Source of the DNA: G958295645 sp965242735
GTDB taxonomy: Bacteria; Gemmatimonadota; Gemmatimonadetes; Longimicrobiales; Gaopeijiaceae
NCBI GenBank assembly: GCA_965242735.1
Contig: OZ251497.1
Coordinates: 3,268,893-3,332,892, forward strand
Direction: 5' to 3'
DNA: 64,000 bases
Part shown: positions 25,810 to 35,402 of the stretch, piece after piece
How positions within the stretch are numbered: the first letter of the stretch is position 1
Layout of the letters: the number at the start of each line of letters is the position of its first letter
Notes under the pieces: generated by a model
The model's input: the letters and a program-made list of their open reading frames with translations, nothing else
What the model was told of the DNA's origin: nothing
Databases searched by the model: none
Made by a program: the position numbers and the translations under genes

Positions 25810-25914
25810 CGTTCGTTGGGGGTTGCAGCCGTCCTCCGGGCTCCCGTCCGATCCGATTCCATGCCCTTTCCCGTCACATCAGGCGACGTTCACTGATAAT
25901 CACTCACAGCACAG

Positions 25915-27096
25915 GTGACAATGATGATCTCTTCACGATATGAGTCCACTCAAGTAGGGGACTTATTCCATCGTATCTTTAACCAGAACGAAAGAGCCTT
26001 AATCAGAATTGGCTACATGGCATACAGATCGTTGGTATCCTTGGCTAGAGACAAGAGATTGTTTGGCGATGTGCCAGAAGTCACCCGACCGAGAGAAATA
26101 AATGATGTCTTGAATCTAATAGCGAGAAGAACGATTGCGACGACAAATATCTACTTCCGAAGCATTGCCGCAGAGCTACGATATCCGACGGCAAACATAC
26201 ATACTCGTCGGTGTGTAGAATTGCCAAAATTGTTCGAAATATTACATATTTGTAGAAACAAGCGCAGTCACAACGTCGACATCTCCGAACACTGGCTTGG
26301 CGTTCTTTGTAGCACAATGCTTGCTGTTGTCGAGCTCGCACACGACCAATGGTTGACTCCACAAGAACGAGAAGCGATTCTTCAAGGGACAAGAGCAGGG
26401 TTGGCATTTATCTTGTCAGAGAACGATCGAAGACATGATGGCGACGACGATAACGATGTCAATCTTCAAGCACGGCTCGAAACAAAAGAAGCGAGTATTC
26501 GTCAGCTTACTGAAGAAAAGAATGAACTGAACGCAAAGCTCGCACGACTAAATGTGGAACCCAATGTTTCAAGACAAATCGACGATGCTCGCACAGCTAT
26601 CATTGGTGGCATTGAAGAGGTCAATCAAACCGTCAACAATCTTGCTTCATACATATACACGTCGCCGCCGCCGATATCGGGCAAGCCCGAGGAATTGCAA
26701 GGTGATGCAATAGCGGATGATATCGATTCTCATTCTGTGGAAAATGACCAATTCGAGACATCACATGACTCCACGACGACAAGATCATCTTCGCTAACGA
26801 GGGAAATGGCCAGGCAACGATGCCGAACAGCTCTGCGGGAACTGAAGAAGAAATTGCCACACCTTCCATATGACGTTAATATATTTCATCCGGCGATCGT
26901 GGATGAAGCTCTTGAAGAAACGGTGCGGTCCGGCGAATTGACACCGGACGGATGGCGACAGTTGTTGACCGTTCGAAAAAGGATAAAAAAAGACGAACAA
27001 AACATCGAAGAACAGATGACGCTTGATGGCGGTATCTGGCAAGAAAAGATGATGGACATCTATAATCGTTTCGCTCGTTCGTTGAAAGAAAAATGA
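25915..27096 (+). CDS. AT-rich orphan gene, coiled-coil protein of unknown function
   Basis: A 393-residue protein unlike any family I recognise. The first ~160 residues are helical and contain a cluster reminiscent of HEPN/Apea-type folds (ELPKLFEILHICRNKRSHNVDISEHW, with an RNKRSHN motif close to the RxxxxH of HEPN nucleases). Residues ~185-225 are a coiled coil (ETKEASIRQLTEEKNELNAKL), then a serine-rich linker and a helical C-terminus. Base composition is far more AT-rich than every neighbour, with codons such as ATA, TTA and AGA, a sign of recent transfer. It stands alone in an insert that splits the respiratory cluster, next to a type IV restriction gene, so a defence role is plausible. 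Confidence 0.75.
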   Translation: MTMMISSRYESTQVGDLFHRIFNQNERALIRIGYMAYRSLVSLARDKRLFGDVPEVTRPREINDVLNLIARRTIATTNIYFRSIAAELRYPTANIHTRRCVELPKLFEILHICRNKRSHNVDISEHWLGVLCSTMLAVVELAHDQWLTPQEREAILQGTRAGLAFILSENDRRHDGDDDNDVNLQARLETKEASIRQLTEEKNELNAKLARLNVEPNVSRQIDDARTAIIGGIEEVNQTVNNLASYIYTSPPPISGKPEELQGDAIADDIDSHSVENDQFETSHDSTTTRSSSLTREMARQRCRTALRELKKKLPHLPYDVNIFHPAIVDEALEETVRSGELTPDGWRQLLTVRKRIKKDEQNIEEQMTLDGGIWQEKMMDIYNRFARSLKEK

Positions 27097-27336
27097 CGAC
27101 TGCGGTCATCCTAATCGAATCCTTCCTGTCTCGGTGGGCGTTCGAATGCCGCGCTGGCAGTGGCTCGGGGGCATCGCACAAAGACGCACGCCGAGAAGCT
27201 GGCGTTCGCCGAGCTACGCAAGGCCGTCGAGCGCCCGTCGGAGGAGAGGGCGCTCAAGGAGGAAGAGGCACCCTGAATTCCACATTTTCCGCTGCCAAGT
27301 CAAAAAGCGCCAAATCTTCCTCCGGTCGCCCCTCGA

Positions 27337-28077
27337 CTATCCTCGCCCGCTCTCTCGCAACGACGCCGCGACGCCGTCGGCCGTGACCGCGATGCATCGT
27401 TCGCCGATCTCGGCGTTCATTCCCGTCGGATCGCCCAGGACGCCGTTGGGCGTGACCGCGGCGAAGCCGTCGTCGAAGATGCGCTTGGCCAGCCCGGGGC
27501 CGAAGTCCTCGACGTGGCCGGGCTCGGCGTGGTCCCGGCGCACCAAGTCCGGGCGGATGCACAGCATTTCGGAGCTCTCGGCGACGTCCGCGTGGCCGCC
27601 CACGCGATGCGCGAGTTCGGGCGCGACCTCCGCGACGGCCTGCTTCCACAAGGCCATGAAGGACTGCAAGTCCGTGTAGGCGCGCACTTCGCAATGCGGC
27701 CCGGCGGCCGCTTGCAGGCGATCCTTCATGGCCGCCAGCGGCGCGAAGTTGCCTCCGTGCGACGGCACGAAGCACACCATGGCGAAGCCGTGGCGGGCCA
27801 AGCTTGCTGCGTAGTCCGCGCAGACTGCTTCCAGCGTATCCGGGCGCAGCGAAATGGTGCCCGCGAACACCATGTGATGCTCCGAGCACCCGACTCGAAT
27901 CGTCGGAGCGACCAAGGCGCGGCCCAGACGCCGGGCGACCTCCACGGCCAGCCGGTCTCCGCGCGCGGCGTCCACGAGCAACGGAAGGTGCGGACCGTGC
28001 TGCTCCACCGCGCCCACCCCCACGACCGCCGTGTCGAATCCGTCCCGAAGCACCGCTTGCACCTCGGGCCAGGTCAT
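27337..28077 (-). CDS. Creatininase-family amidohydrolase
   Basis: A 246-residue member of the creatininase/MftE-like family. VGVGAVEQHGPHLPLLVD carries the metal-binding glutamate and histidine (about residues 22-39), IRVGCSEHHMVFAGTISL is the next conserved block, and NSHGGN appears as PSHGGNFAPL. These zinc enzymes hydrolyse cyclic amides or peptide ends. The ATG at 28077 is 16 bases after the stop of the DUF262 gene. Family members often start LLEEMTWPEV, and that segment runs upstream in frame, so a few extra codons may belong. Nothing links it functionally to the restriction gene. Confidence 0.85.
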   Translation of the reverse strand: MTWPEVQAVLRDGFDTAVVGVGAVEQHGPHLPLLVDAARGDRLAVEVARRLGRALVAPTIRVGCSEHHMVFAGTISLRPDTLEAVCADYAASLARHGFAMVCFVPSHGGNFAPLAAMKDRLQAAAGPHCEVRAYTDLQSFMALWKQAVAEVAPELAHRVGGHADVAESSEMLCIRPDLVRRDHAEPGHVEDFGPGLAKRIFDDGFAAVTPNGVLGDPTGMNAEIGERCIAVTADGVAASLRESGRG

Positions 28078-28093
28078 CTCTTCGAGCAGCAGT

Positions 28094-29803
28094 CTACGCA
28101 AAGTCCGCCCGCCATACGTGCACGGCTCTCTTGGCCATGCGGCGCTGACGCTCGTCCACCAGCTCCGGCGTCCATTCCTCCGGCGCGATTTTCGGGATTG
28201 CCCTCGTGAGGGCGTACCGGCTCTGCCCGTAGACGGGGATCTTTTCCGGATACGGGGCGTTGCCGACATCTCGGTTCGCGCCTTGCTCCAACAGCGTCAG
28301 ATTTCCCAACCGCCACGTGGCCGCATCTTGTGCCCGTCGTGGAAAGCTGTCCTCCCAGTCGGCGACAGGCCTCTCGGGAAGGACGTGCTCAATCGTGCCA
28401 GGATCGGATTCCGGATGGCATGGCCGTCCCGACAGGTCGCTTTCCAATCGCGCCAGGAGGTACTTGGCCAACTTCTTGCGACTCCGAGGGACGACGAGCA
28501 TCGAAAAGTCGGCTTCGACGCGCGCGTCGTCGACATAGATCGACTCCAGAATTTCGAACACGCCCCGCACCGTGCGGACCTCGCCGACGCCGACCGCCTT
28601 CGCGGCCTTGTGATACGCCCGCTCGAGTCGAGGGGCGGGCAGTCTGCTGACGATCGAATATCGCAAGGTCATCGTTGCAATCAGTTTCAACAAGCGAGCG
28701 AAGTCGTCGCGCAACGGCTCCCAAGCCGCGAGCAGCAACGGCATCATCTGGCGCGCCCTGAATAGAGACAGCTCGTTGACGTGTTGCTTGGCATCGGGCA
28801 TCTCAATCCAGTATTGATGACGGGAGTCGAGCAACGCGGAAAAAACCTCCGCGCGTGGCTCGATGTCGTCCATCAGCGTCAATACCGCCGCCGGTGCCGC
28901 AATTTCATCTCGCACAAGCTTGAACATTCTTCGACGGCGCACTTGCGGACGGCTGCAAAGCAAATGATATCGAAGGAAATCTGGGAAACGCGGCGCTTCG
29001 ACCACGTCGATCAGTCTCGACCAGCGCCGTTGCAGCATGTCGAGATCGCTCTTCGCGCGCACTCTCGAGAACAAATAGTTCTTCAGCAAATCCGTGGCGG
29101 TCAACTCCAACCCGCGCGCATTCAGCGTCTCGAAGACGGTAAAGGCGTTCAAGTCGTCGTCCACCGTGATGAGAATAAACAGCAGACCTCGGGCGACCGT
29201 CTCCGACAGGATCTCCGCAAGAGCGCGTCCGTCCTTGCTTTCATCGTCCGGCAACTTGTCGAGACGCTCGCGAAAGTACTTGAAGGCACTCCACAACTGC
29301 GCGTTGGAAGCAGGAAGCCCCTGCGGATTCGGCGGCTTTCTCAGTTGCACCAGGAAGTCCTGGTAGAATCCGTCATCGGCGTGATTGAGAAACAGTCGGC
29401 TGCGCTCCGCCAGCGACGCAGGGTCCTTCTCGCCGACGAACCGGTTTCGCAGTTCCTTGCTTCTCTCTCGATTGGCCTCGGGCTCCTGCCCTTCCTCCGC
29501 CAAGGCGTCGAGCTTGGCGATAATCGCCAGGGAAAGCACGCTGAGCGTCGCCAGACGCTGCTGGCCGTCGATCACCAGAAACCCCCGGTCGCTCTTCGCC
29601 TCAACGACCAACGCCCCCAAGTAGTGGCGGTCCTCCCCCACGCGACGCCGATCCCCCCTTGCGCGGCGCAGTTCCACGATGTCGTTCCAGAGGTCCTCCC
29701 ACTGCTCGCGCATCCAGGAGTAGTTGCGCTGGTACTGCGGCACGTAGTAGACTCTTCCGTTGCCGATCAGCTCCAGATAGTTGATAGTCCGCGTGTTCAG
29801 CAT
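28094..29803 (-). CDS. GmrSD-type restriction enzyme (DUF262-DUF1524 fusion)
   Basis: A 569-residue single-chain GmrSD-like protein, the type IV restriction enzymes that cut glucosylated hydroxymethylcytosine DNA of T-even-like phages. The N-terminal DUF262 NTP-binding domain has VPQYQRNYSW (about residue 22) and FLVIDGQQRLATLSVL (about 76), plus the ALNARGLELTATDLLKN motif near 235. The C-terminal DUF1524 nuclease has the His-Me motif IEHVLPE near 490 and WRLGNLTLLEQGANRD. The ATG at 29803 follows GGGAG at good spacing. It is probably a free-standing defence gene in the insertion between the respiratory genes. Confidence 0.87.
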   Translation of the reverse strand: MLNTRTINYLELIGNGRVYYVPQYQRNYSWMREQWEDLWNDIVELRRARGDRRRVGEDRHYLGALVVEAKSDRGFLVIDGQQRLATLSVLSLAIIAKLDALAEEGQEPEANRERSKELRNRFVGEKDPASLAERSRLFLNHADDGFYQDFLVQLRKPPNPQGLPASNAQLWSAFKYFRERLDKLPDDESKDGRALAEILSETVARGLLFILITVDDDLNAFTVFETLNARGLELTATDLLKNYLFSRVRAKSDLDMLQRRWSRLIDVVEAPRFPDFLRYHLLCSRPQVRRRRMFKLVRDEIAAPAAVLTLMDDIEPRAEVFSALLDSRHQYWIEMPDAKQHVNELSLFRARQMMPLLLAAWEPLRDDFARLLKLIATMTLRYSIVSRLPAPRLERAYHKAAKAVGVGEVRTVRGVFEILESIYVDDARVEADFSMLVVPRSRKKLAKYLLARLESDLSGRPCHPESDPGTIEHVLPERPVADWEDSFPRRAQDAATWRLGNLTLLEQGANRDVGNAPYPEKIPVYGQSRYALTRAIPKIAPEEWTPELVDERQRRMAKRAVHVWRADFA

Positions 29804-30261
29804 GTCGGCTCCCGTCCTCTTTGCTTGAAGGGGTGTCCGCGCAACCCCGAATGCCCGCCAGGGCAACAGCGGCCAGTCCACCATTTCGGGACGGTCGCTG
29901 GCGCGCGCCGGGATCACGCGCCGCCGAGAAGGGACGCTCGGACGAGTCGCGTGTGTACGGACGATAGCGCGACGTCTCGCGAGCGGCAACACTCCCGCAT
30001 TGGACAGAACGGCGTCGTTGCGGCAAGTTTGGTGGTTCGGGGCCGACGCCCGGCGGATCGGGTTTGCCGACGGGTCGATCTTGTTCGCTCGGCGTCACGC
30101 ACCCGCGGCGCGCCCCAGACAGCCCCGGCCCGACGGCGAGCCGAGCCGACGCGCCCCCGGGAGTCCGCCCCGAAACCACCCACCGAATCCCCACGCCGCC
30201 CCTCGCCCAACCGTCGCACCCCCTCCCCCAACCGTCGCCCTCCCCCTCCCACCCCCGCCCA
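29804..30261. other. Divergent intergenic region before the molybdoenzyme gene
   Basis: About 460 bases between the divergent DUF262 gene and the molybdopterin oxidoreductase. It contains no convincing gene; the last ~130 bases are unusually cytosine-rich and would read as a proline/threonine-rich tail. Promoters for both genes are expected here but I see no clear -35/-10 pair. Confidence 0.4.
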
Positions 30262-33183
30262 ATGACCCTCCGCGATCTCGAAGCCCGCGTCTCGGCGGCC
30301 AAGGCCGAGGTGGAGGCCCGCGGCGAGACCTTCTATCCCGGCGCCAGCGGCGTCCACTTGGCCGCCTATCCCCCGAAGGAACGCTGGAGCGACTGGGTGG
30401 AGCTGGACGCCAAGGCGTGGCCCAAGCGCGTCGAGCGCCGCTACGTGCTCGTGCCCACGACGTGCTTCAACTGCGAATCCGCCTGCGGCCTCCTCGCCTA
30501 CGTGGACCGCGACACGCTCGAAGTGCGCAAGTTCGAGGGCAATCCCGAGCATCCGGGCTCGCGCGGCCGCAACTGCGCCAAGGGACCGGCCACGGTCACC
30601 CAGCTCACCGATCCCGACCGCATTCTGCACCCGCTCAAGCGCACCGGCGCCCGGGGCGGCGGACAGTGGCGGCGCGTCACGTGGGACGAAGCGCTCGACG
30701 ACATCGCCGAACGCATCCGAAGCGCGATGGACGAGGACCGGCACAACCAGATCATGTATCACGTCGGGCGACCGGGCGAAGACGGGTTCACGGAGAGGAT
30801 GCTGGCCGCCTGGGGCGTGGACGGCCACAACTCGCACACCAACATCTGCTCCTCGGGCGCCCGGGCGGGCTACCATTTCTGGATGGGCCTCGACCGGCCC
30901 AGCCCGGATCACGAGAACGCGCGCGTCATCCTGCTGATCAGCAGCCATCTGGAGGCCGGCCACTACTTCAATCCGCACGCCCAGCGCGTCATGGAAGGCA
31001 AGAAGCGCGGCGCCAAGCTCGTCGTCTTCGACACGCGCCTGTCCAACACGGCGACGCACGCCGACCACTGGCTCTCGACCTATCCGGGGTCGGAGGCCGC
31101 CGTGCTGCTCGCCATAGCCAACCACTTGGTGCGCACGGGCCGCTACAACAAGACGTTCGTCGAGCGCTGGTGGAACTGGCGCGAGTACTTGGAAGAAGTG
31201 CGGCCCGGCGAGCCCGTCGAGTTCTCGGCCTTCCAACGGGCGCTCGAATCGGAATACGCCGAGTACACGTTCGAGTTCGCGGCCGCCGAGAGCGGGGTCC
31301 CGGCCGAGACCATCGCCCAAGTGGCCGAGACCGTCGCCGAAGCCGGCGCACGGCTGGCCACCCACAACTGGCGCAGCGCGGCGGCCGGCAACCTGGGGGG
31401 ATGGCAAGTCGCGCGGGCGCTCTTCCTCCTCAACGCGCTGGCCGGCGCGATCGCCGTGCCCGGCGGCACCTATCCGAACGCCTGGAACAAGTACGTCCCC
31501 CGGCCGATTCGCATGCCCGCGCAGCACCCCAAGCGCTGGAACGACCTGACGTGGCCGGCCGACTATCCGCTGAGCCTCATGGAGATGTCGTTTCTGCTCC
31601 CGCATCTGACGGCGGAGCGGGGCGGCCGCCTGGACGTGTACTTCACTCGCGTCTACAACCCTGTCTGGACCAACCCGGACGGCGCGTCCTGGATCGAGAT
31701 GCTGACCGACCCCGAGCGCATCGGCCTCCACGTGGCCCTGACGCCGACCTGGAACGAAACGGCGCTGTTCGCCGACTACGTCTTGCCGATGGGCCATTCG
31801 GCGGAACGCCACGACGTCGCTTCGTACGAGCAGTACGACGGCCGCTGGATCGGCTTTCGGCAGCCGGTGCTGCGGACGGCCCGGCGACGCCTGGGCGAGG
31901 GCGGCGTCTCCACGCGGGGCGCGAACCCGGGCGACGTGTGGGAGGAGAACGAGTTCTGGATCGACTTGACGTGGCGCATCGATCCGGACGGCTCTCGAGG
32001 CATTCGAGGCTTCTTCGAGTCGCGCGCCAGGCCGGGCGAGAAGCTGACCGTGGACGAGTACTACGCTTGGATGTTCGAGAACTCCGTGCCGGGACTGCCG
32101 GCGGCGGCGGCGCGCGAGGGCTTGGCGCCGCTGGAGTACATGCGCCGCTACGGCGCGTTCGAGATCGACGCCGGCGTGGGCGCCTTGTACGAGGAGAAGG
32201 TCCCGCCCGGCGAACTGGCGGACGTGCGCGTGGACCCGGCGGGGCGCGCCTTCTCGCGGACCCCGGCCCCGGCCCCGGACAACGTCGTGCCGATCCCGCC
32301 CGTGGACGGAGACGACGACGGCCGCGCGCGCGTGGGCGTCGAGGTGGACGGCGTCATTCGAAGGGGCTTTCCCACGCCGTCGGGACGCTTGGAGTTCTGG
32401 TCGCGCACGTTGGCGGAATGGGGCTGGCCGGAGATGGCCGTGCCGGGCTATTCGCGCAGCCACGTGCATCCGCAGACCATGGACCGCGACCAGATGTGCT
32501 TGGTCTCGACGTTTCGCCTGCCGGTCCACATTCACACGCGAAGCGCCAACGCCAAGTGGCTCAACGAGATCGCGCACGCGAACCCGCTGTGGATCCATCC
32601 GCGCGACGCGGACGCCATGGGGCTGCGCACGGGCGACCTGGCGCGCGTCGAGACCGAGATCGGACACTTCGTCGCCAAGGCCTGGGTCACCGAGGGGATT
32701 CACCCCGGCGTGGTCGCCTGCTCGCACCACATGGGGCGCTGGACGCTGAACGACGAGCCGGGCCAAGCGGGCGCGGCGGTCTCGTTGCGGCGCGAGAACG
32801 GCGAGTGGCGGATGCGGCGGCTCAAGGGCGCGGGGCGGCACCGCTCTTCGGACCCCGACACGAGCCGCATCTGGTGGACGGAAGCGGGCGTCCACCAAAA
32901 CATGACGTTCCCCGTGCAGCCCGATCCCGTGTCCGGGGCGCACTGCTGGCACCAGGCGGTGCGCGTTCGTCCGGCGCGCGACGGCGACCGGCACGGCGAC
33001 GTGGTCGTGCACGCGGACAAGTCGCTGGGCGCCTTTCGGCGGTGGCTGGGGCTGGCGCGTTCGGCCTCCCGGCATTCGCCCGACGGCACGCGCCGTCCCT
33101 ACTGGCTGCTGAGGCCGGTGCGGCCGGAGCGCGCCGCGTACTCGTTGCCGCCGCGAGCGTCCGGGGACGCTGGAAGCGGCTGA
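30262..33183 (+). CDS. Molybdopterin oxidoreductase catalytic subunit (DMSO reductase superfamily)
   Basis: A 973-residue catalytic subunit. The N-terminal [4Fe-4S] ligands are CFNCESACG (about residues 70-78) and a later C in GRNCAKGPA; a probable Mo-ligand cysteine is in NICSSGARAGY near 193. C-terminal cofactor-binding segments are present (HIHTRSANAKWLNEIAHANPLWIHP). Overall length is normal. The N-terminus MTLRDLEARVSA has no twin-arginine signal, so the subunit probably stays in the cytoplasm, unlike many respiratory relatives. A TorD chaperone gene follows after three bases; the FeS-NrfD partner lies 4.5 kb upstream beyond the insertion. The electron donor or acceptor cannot be named from sequence. 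Confidence 0.87.
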   Translation: MTLRDLEARVSAAKAEVEARGETFYPGASGVHLAAYPPKERWSDWVELDAKAWPKRVERRYVLVPTTCFNCESACGLLAYVDRDTLEVRKFEGNPEHPGSRGRNCAKGPATVTQLTDPDRILHPLKRTGARGGGQWRRVTWDEALDDIAERIRSAMDEDRHNQIMYHVGRPGEDGFTERMLAAWGVDGHNSHTNICSSGARAGYHFWMGLDRPSPDHENARVILLISSHLEAGHYFNPHAQRVMEGKKRGAKLVVFDTRLSNTATHADHWLSTYPGSEAAVLLAIANHLVRTGRYNKTFVERWWNWREYLEEVRPGEPVEFSAFQRALESEYAEYTFEFAAAESGVPAETIAQVAETVAEAGARLATHNWRSAAAGNLGGWQVARALFLLNALAGAIAVPGGTYPNAWNKYVPRPIRMPAQHPKRWNDLTWPADYPLSLMEMSFLLPHLTAERGGRLDVYFTRVYNPVWTNPDGASWIEMLTDPERIGLHVALTPTWNETALFADYVLPMGHSAERHDVASYEQYDGRWIGFRQPVLRTARRRLGEGGVSTRGANPGDVWEENEFWIDLTWRIDPDGSRGIRGFFESRARPGEKLTVDEYYAWMFENSVPGLPAAAAREGLAPLEYMRRYGAFEIDAGVGALYEEKVPPGELADVRVDPAGRAFSRTPAPAPDNVVPIPPVDGDDDGRARVGVEVDGVIRRGFPTPSGRLEFWSRTLAEWGWPEMAVPGYSRSHVHPQTMDRDQMCLVSTFRLPVHIHTRSANAKWLNEIAHANPLWIHPRDADAMGLRTGDLARVETEIGHFVAKAWVTEGIHPGVVACSHHMGRWTLNDEPGQAGAAVSLRRENGEWRMRRLKGAGRHRSSDPDTSRIWWTEAGVHQNMTFPVQPDPVSGAHCWHQAVRVRPARDGDRHGDVVVHADKSLGAFRRWLGLARSASRHSPDGTRRPYWLLRPVRPERAAYSLPPRASGDAGSG

Positions 33184-33186
33184 GTC

Positions 33187-34329
33187 GTGGAGCTGTACCG
33201 AGCGCTCGGCTCCCTGATCGAGCCCCCGGCTCCCGAGCACGCGCGCTTGGCGCAGGCGCTGGGCCTGCCCGCCGTGCCTGCCGAAGAAGAGCACGCCGCC
33301 GTCGTGGCCTTTCAACGCCATGCGTACGCGTCCGTGCACTTGGGCGGCGAGGGGATGATCGGCGGCGAAGTGCGCGACCGCGTGGAAGGCTTCAGACTTG
33401 CGTTGGGGTTGGAAGAGGGCGGCCATGCGGAGGCGGAGACGGCCGGGGCCGGACGCCCACCTGGCGCGAGCGTGGCGCCGGACCACCTGGCTACGTTGCT
33501 GTCGCACCGTCCTGCAACGGCATCGCGAGGCGGGTCCGGGGTGGCGGTGGCGACGGACCACTTGGCCGCGCTCCTGTCGCACTTGGCCCTGCTCGAGACT
33601 TGGCGGCGCGGCGAAGCCGACCCGGCGCGCCAAGCCCTCCTGTCGCAGGCCCGCGACACCTTGGCCTGGGAATACGTGCTGTCCTGGACCCCGCCTTACT
33701 TGGCTTCGTTCGACCGGTGCGGTTCGGCCTTCTACGAAGCGTGGGCGGTTCTGCTGCGCCGCGCGCTGGACGCCCTGTGCGACGAAGTCGAGCCGCCCGC
33801 CCGCCTGCCCGAAGCGTTGCGAACGGCGCCCGGCTTTCCCAACATGCGCGAAGCCAGCGTGGACGAGATCGTGTCGGCCGTTCTGGCGCCCGCCCGCTCC
33901 GGCATGATCGTCCTGCGCGACGACCTGGTCCGGTTGGCCCGGACCACGGGCGCGGCCGCCCGCGCGACCGATCGCCGGACATGGCTGCGGGGTCTCTTGC
34001 AGCAGGCGCCCCAGGAAACGGTGGGATGGCTGGCCGGGCACGCGCGCCGTTGGGCGGAGCGCACGGAAGGAGCACGGCCTCGGCGCGTGGCGCAGTGGTG
34101 GTCCGGCAGAGCGTTGCGCACGGCGGAGGAGCTGGAGCAGGCGGAGGCGGACGCGGAGGCGAGCCTGGATCGACGTCGCGGTCCAAGCCGACGGGGAAGC
34201 GCGGCGGCAGCGGCGGCAGGGCCGGCAGACGCGACAGTGCCCGCGGGCGCGGCGGCAAGCGCGGCATTGGCGGGCGCCCCGGACGCGGCGGCGGCCAGCG
34301 CGGCTCGGGCGGAGGTCGCGGCTCGATGA
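33187..34329 (+). CDS. TorD/DmsD-family molybdoenzyme chaperone with internal duplication
   Basis: A 380-residue TorD-like chaperone that helps insert the molybdenum cofactor into the catalytic subunit. It is all-helical: LYRALGSLIEPP at the start and WEYVLSWTPPYLASFDR with FYEAWAVLL in the middle. The family's DHLA motif occurs twice, VAPDHLATLLSH and VATDHLAALLSHLALLETW, because of an in-frame 75-base duplication (copies begin at 33472 and 33547). The C-terminal ~70 residues are alanine/arginine-rich low complexity. It is longer than typical TorD proteins (~200) for both reasons. GTG start at 33187; the stop overlaps the channel gene as ATGA. Confidence 0.8.
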   Translation: MELYRALGSLIEPPAPEHARLAQALGLPAVPAEEEHAAVVAFQRHAYASVHLGGEGMIGGEVRDRVEGFRLALGLEEGGHAEAETAGAGRPPGASVAPDHLATLLSHRPATASRGGSGVAVATDHLAALLSHLALLETWRRGEADPARQALLSQARDTLAWEYVLSWTPPYLASFDRCGSAFYEAWAVLLRRALDALCDEVEPPARLPEALRTAPGFPNMREASVDEIVSAVLAPARSGMIVLRDDLVRLARTTGAAARATDRRTWLRGLLQQAPQETVGWLAGHARRWAERTEGARPRRVAQWWSGRALRTAEELEQAEADAEASLDRRRGPSRRGSAAAAAAGPADATVPAGAAASAALAGAPDAAAASAARAEVAAR

Positions 34330-35348
34330 TCGACTTGCGCCCCGGCATGTCGCGCGGGCTGCTCGTCCTCGCCTACTTCGTTGTGTTGACGGCGATGGGC
34401 ACGGTGGGCTACGTGTTGATCGAGGGATGGTCGTGGGAAGACGCGTTCTACATGACCGTGACAACCGAGACCGCGGTGGGCTTCAACGAAGTGCACCCGC
34501 TGTCGAGCCCCGGGCGCTACTGGACGATCTTCGTGCTGGGCGGGGGCTTGACCGGACTGGGCATGTGGTTCGCCCTGGTCACGGCGCTGGTCGTGCGCAT
34601 GGACATCGGCAACACCTACAGAAAGCGGAGAATCGTGAAGCGGGCCAACCGGCTGAACCAGCACGTCATCGTGTGCGGCGGCGGCGCCATGGGACGCCAA
34701 GTCGTGTACGAACTGGACGGCGCCGACAAGCCGTGGGCGCTGATCGAGCGCGACCCCGCGGTCGTGGAGGCGCTTCGGCGAACTTGGCCCGACGGACTGA
34801 TCGTCACCGAAGACGCCACGCGCGACGACGTCCTGGCCGACGCGGGCATCGCCGGCGCGCACGGTCTGGTGTGCTGTCTGTCTCTGGACACCGACAACCT
34901 CTTCGTGTGCCTGTCGGCGCGGCACCTGAACCCCGATCTTGTCGTCGTCGGGCGCGCGGACGACGAATCCGGGACCGCGAAGATGCGCAGAGCCGGCGCC
35001 GATCACGTCGTGAGCCCCAACGTGACCGGGGCCATGTGGATCGCGTCCGTGCTGGCCCGCCCCTCCGTGGCGTCGCTCTTGGGCGAACCCACTCCCGGCC
35101 CTCATTTTTCCCGTCACATGGAACAAGTCACCGTGGGTCCGGCGTCCGAAGCGGCGGGATCGACCTTGGCCGAAGCGCAGATCCCGGCGAAGACGGGCAT
35201 GGTCGTCGTGGCCCTCCGCAAGGCGGGATCGGCGCCCGGCAGCGCCACGCTCAACCCCGGCGCGGCCACGCGCATCGAAGCAGGCGACGACCTAGTCGTC
35301 TTCGGCGACGAAGATCAAGTCGCCGCATTGCGCGACTACTTGACATGA
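34326..35348 (+). CDS. Potassium channel with TrkA-N (RCK) regulatory domains
   Basis: A 340-residue two-helix ion channel. TM1 is at about residues 10-32. The pore loop has the filter-like TTETAVGFNEV, a variant of TVGYGD, and TM2 is YWTIFVLGGGLTGLGMWFALV. The RCK/TrkA-N domain begins HVIVCGGGAMGRQVVYEL (NAD-binding glycine motif), and a TrkA-C-like domain closes the protein (LVVFGDEDQVAALRDYL). It should conduct K+ under control of a nucleotide ligand. The ATG overlaps the TorD stop, placing a channel in the respiratory operon, which may couple ion balance to the redox complex. Confidence 0.85.
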   Translation: MIDLRPGMSRGLLVLAYFVVLTAMGTVGYVLIEGWSWEDAFYMTVTTETAVGFNEVHPLSSPGRYWTIFVLGGGLTGLGMWFALVTALVVRMDIGNTYRKRRIVKRANRLNQHVIVCGGGAMGRQVVYELDGADKPWALIERDPAVVEALRRTWPDGLIVTEDATRDDVLADAGIAGAHGLVCCLSLDTDNLFVCLSARHLNPDLVVVGRADDESGTAKMRRAGADHVVSPNVTGAMWIASVLARPSVASLLGEPTPGPHFSRHMEQVTVGPASEAAGSTLAEAQIPAKTGMVVVALRKAGSAPGSATLNPGAATRIEAGDDLVVFGDEDQVAALRDYLT

Positions 35349-35402
35349 CCCGTGCGGCGCACCCCCGAGGCCGGCGCCGCAACACTTGAGGAGCGCCATC
35401 CC

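Noticed and set aside
29914..34464. 1516-residue open frame on the minus strand
   Set aside because: Antisense to the molybdopterin oxidoreductase and TorD genes, which have clear motifs; the frame is a high-GC shadow.
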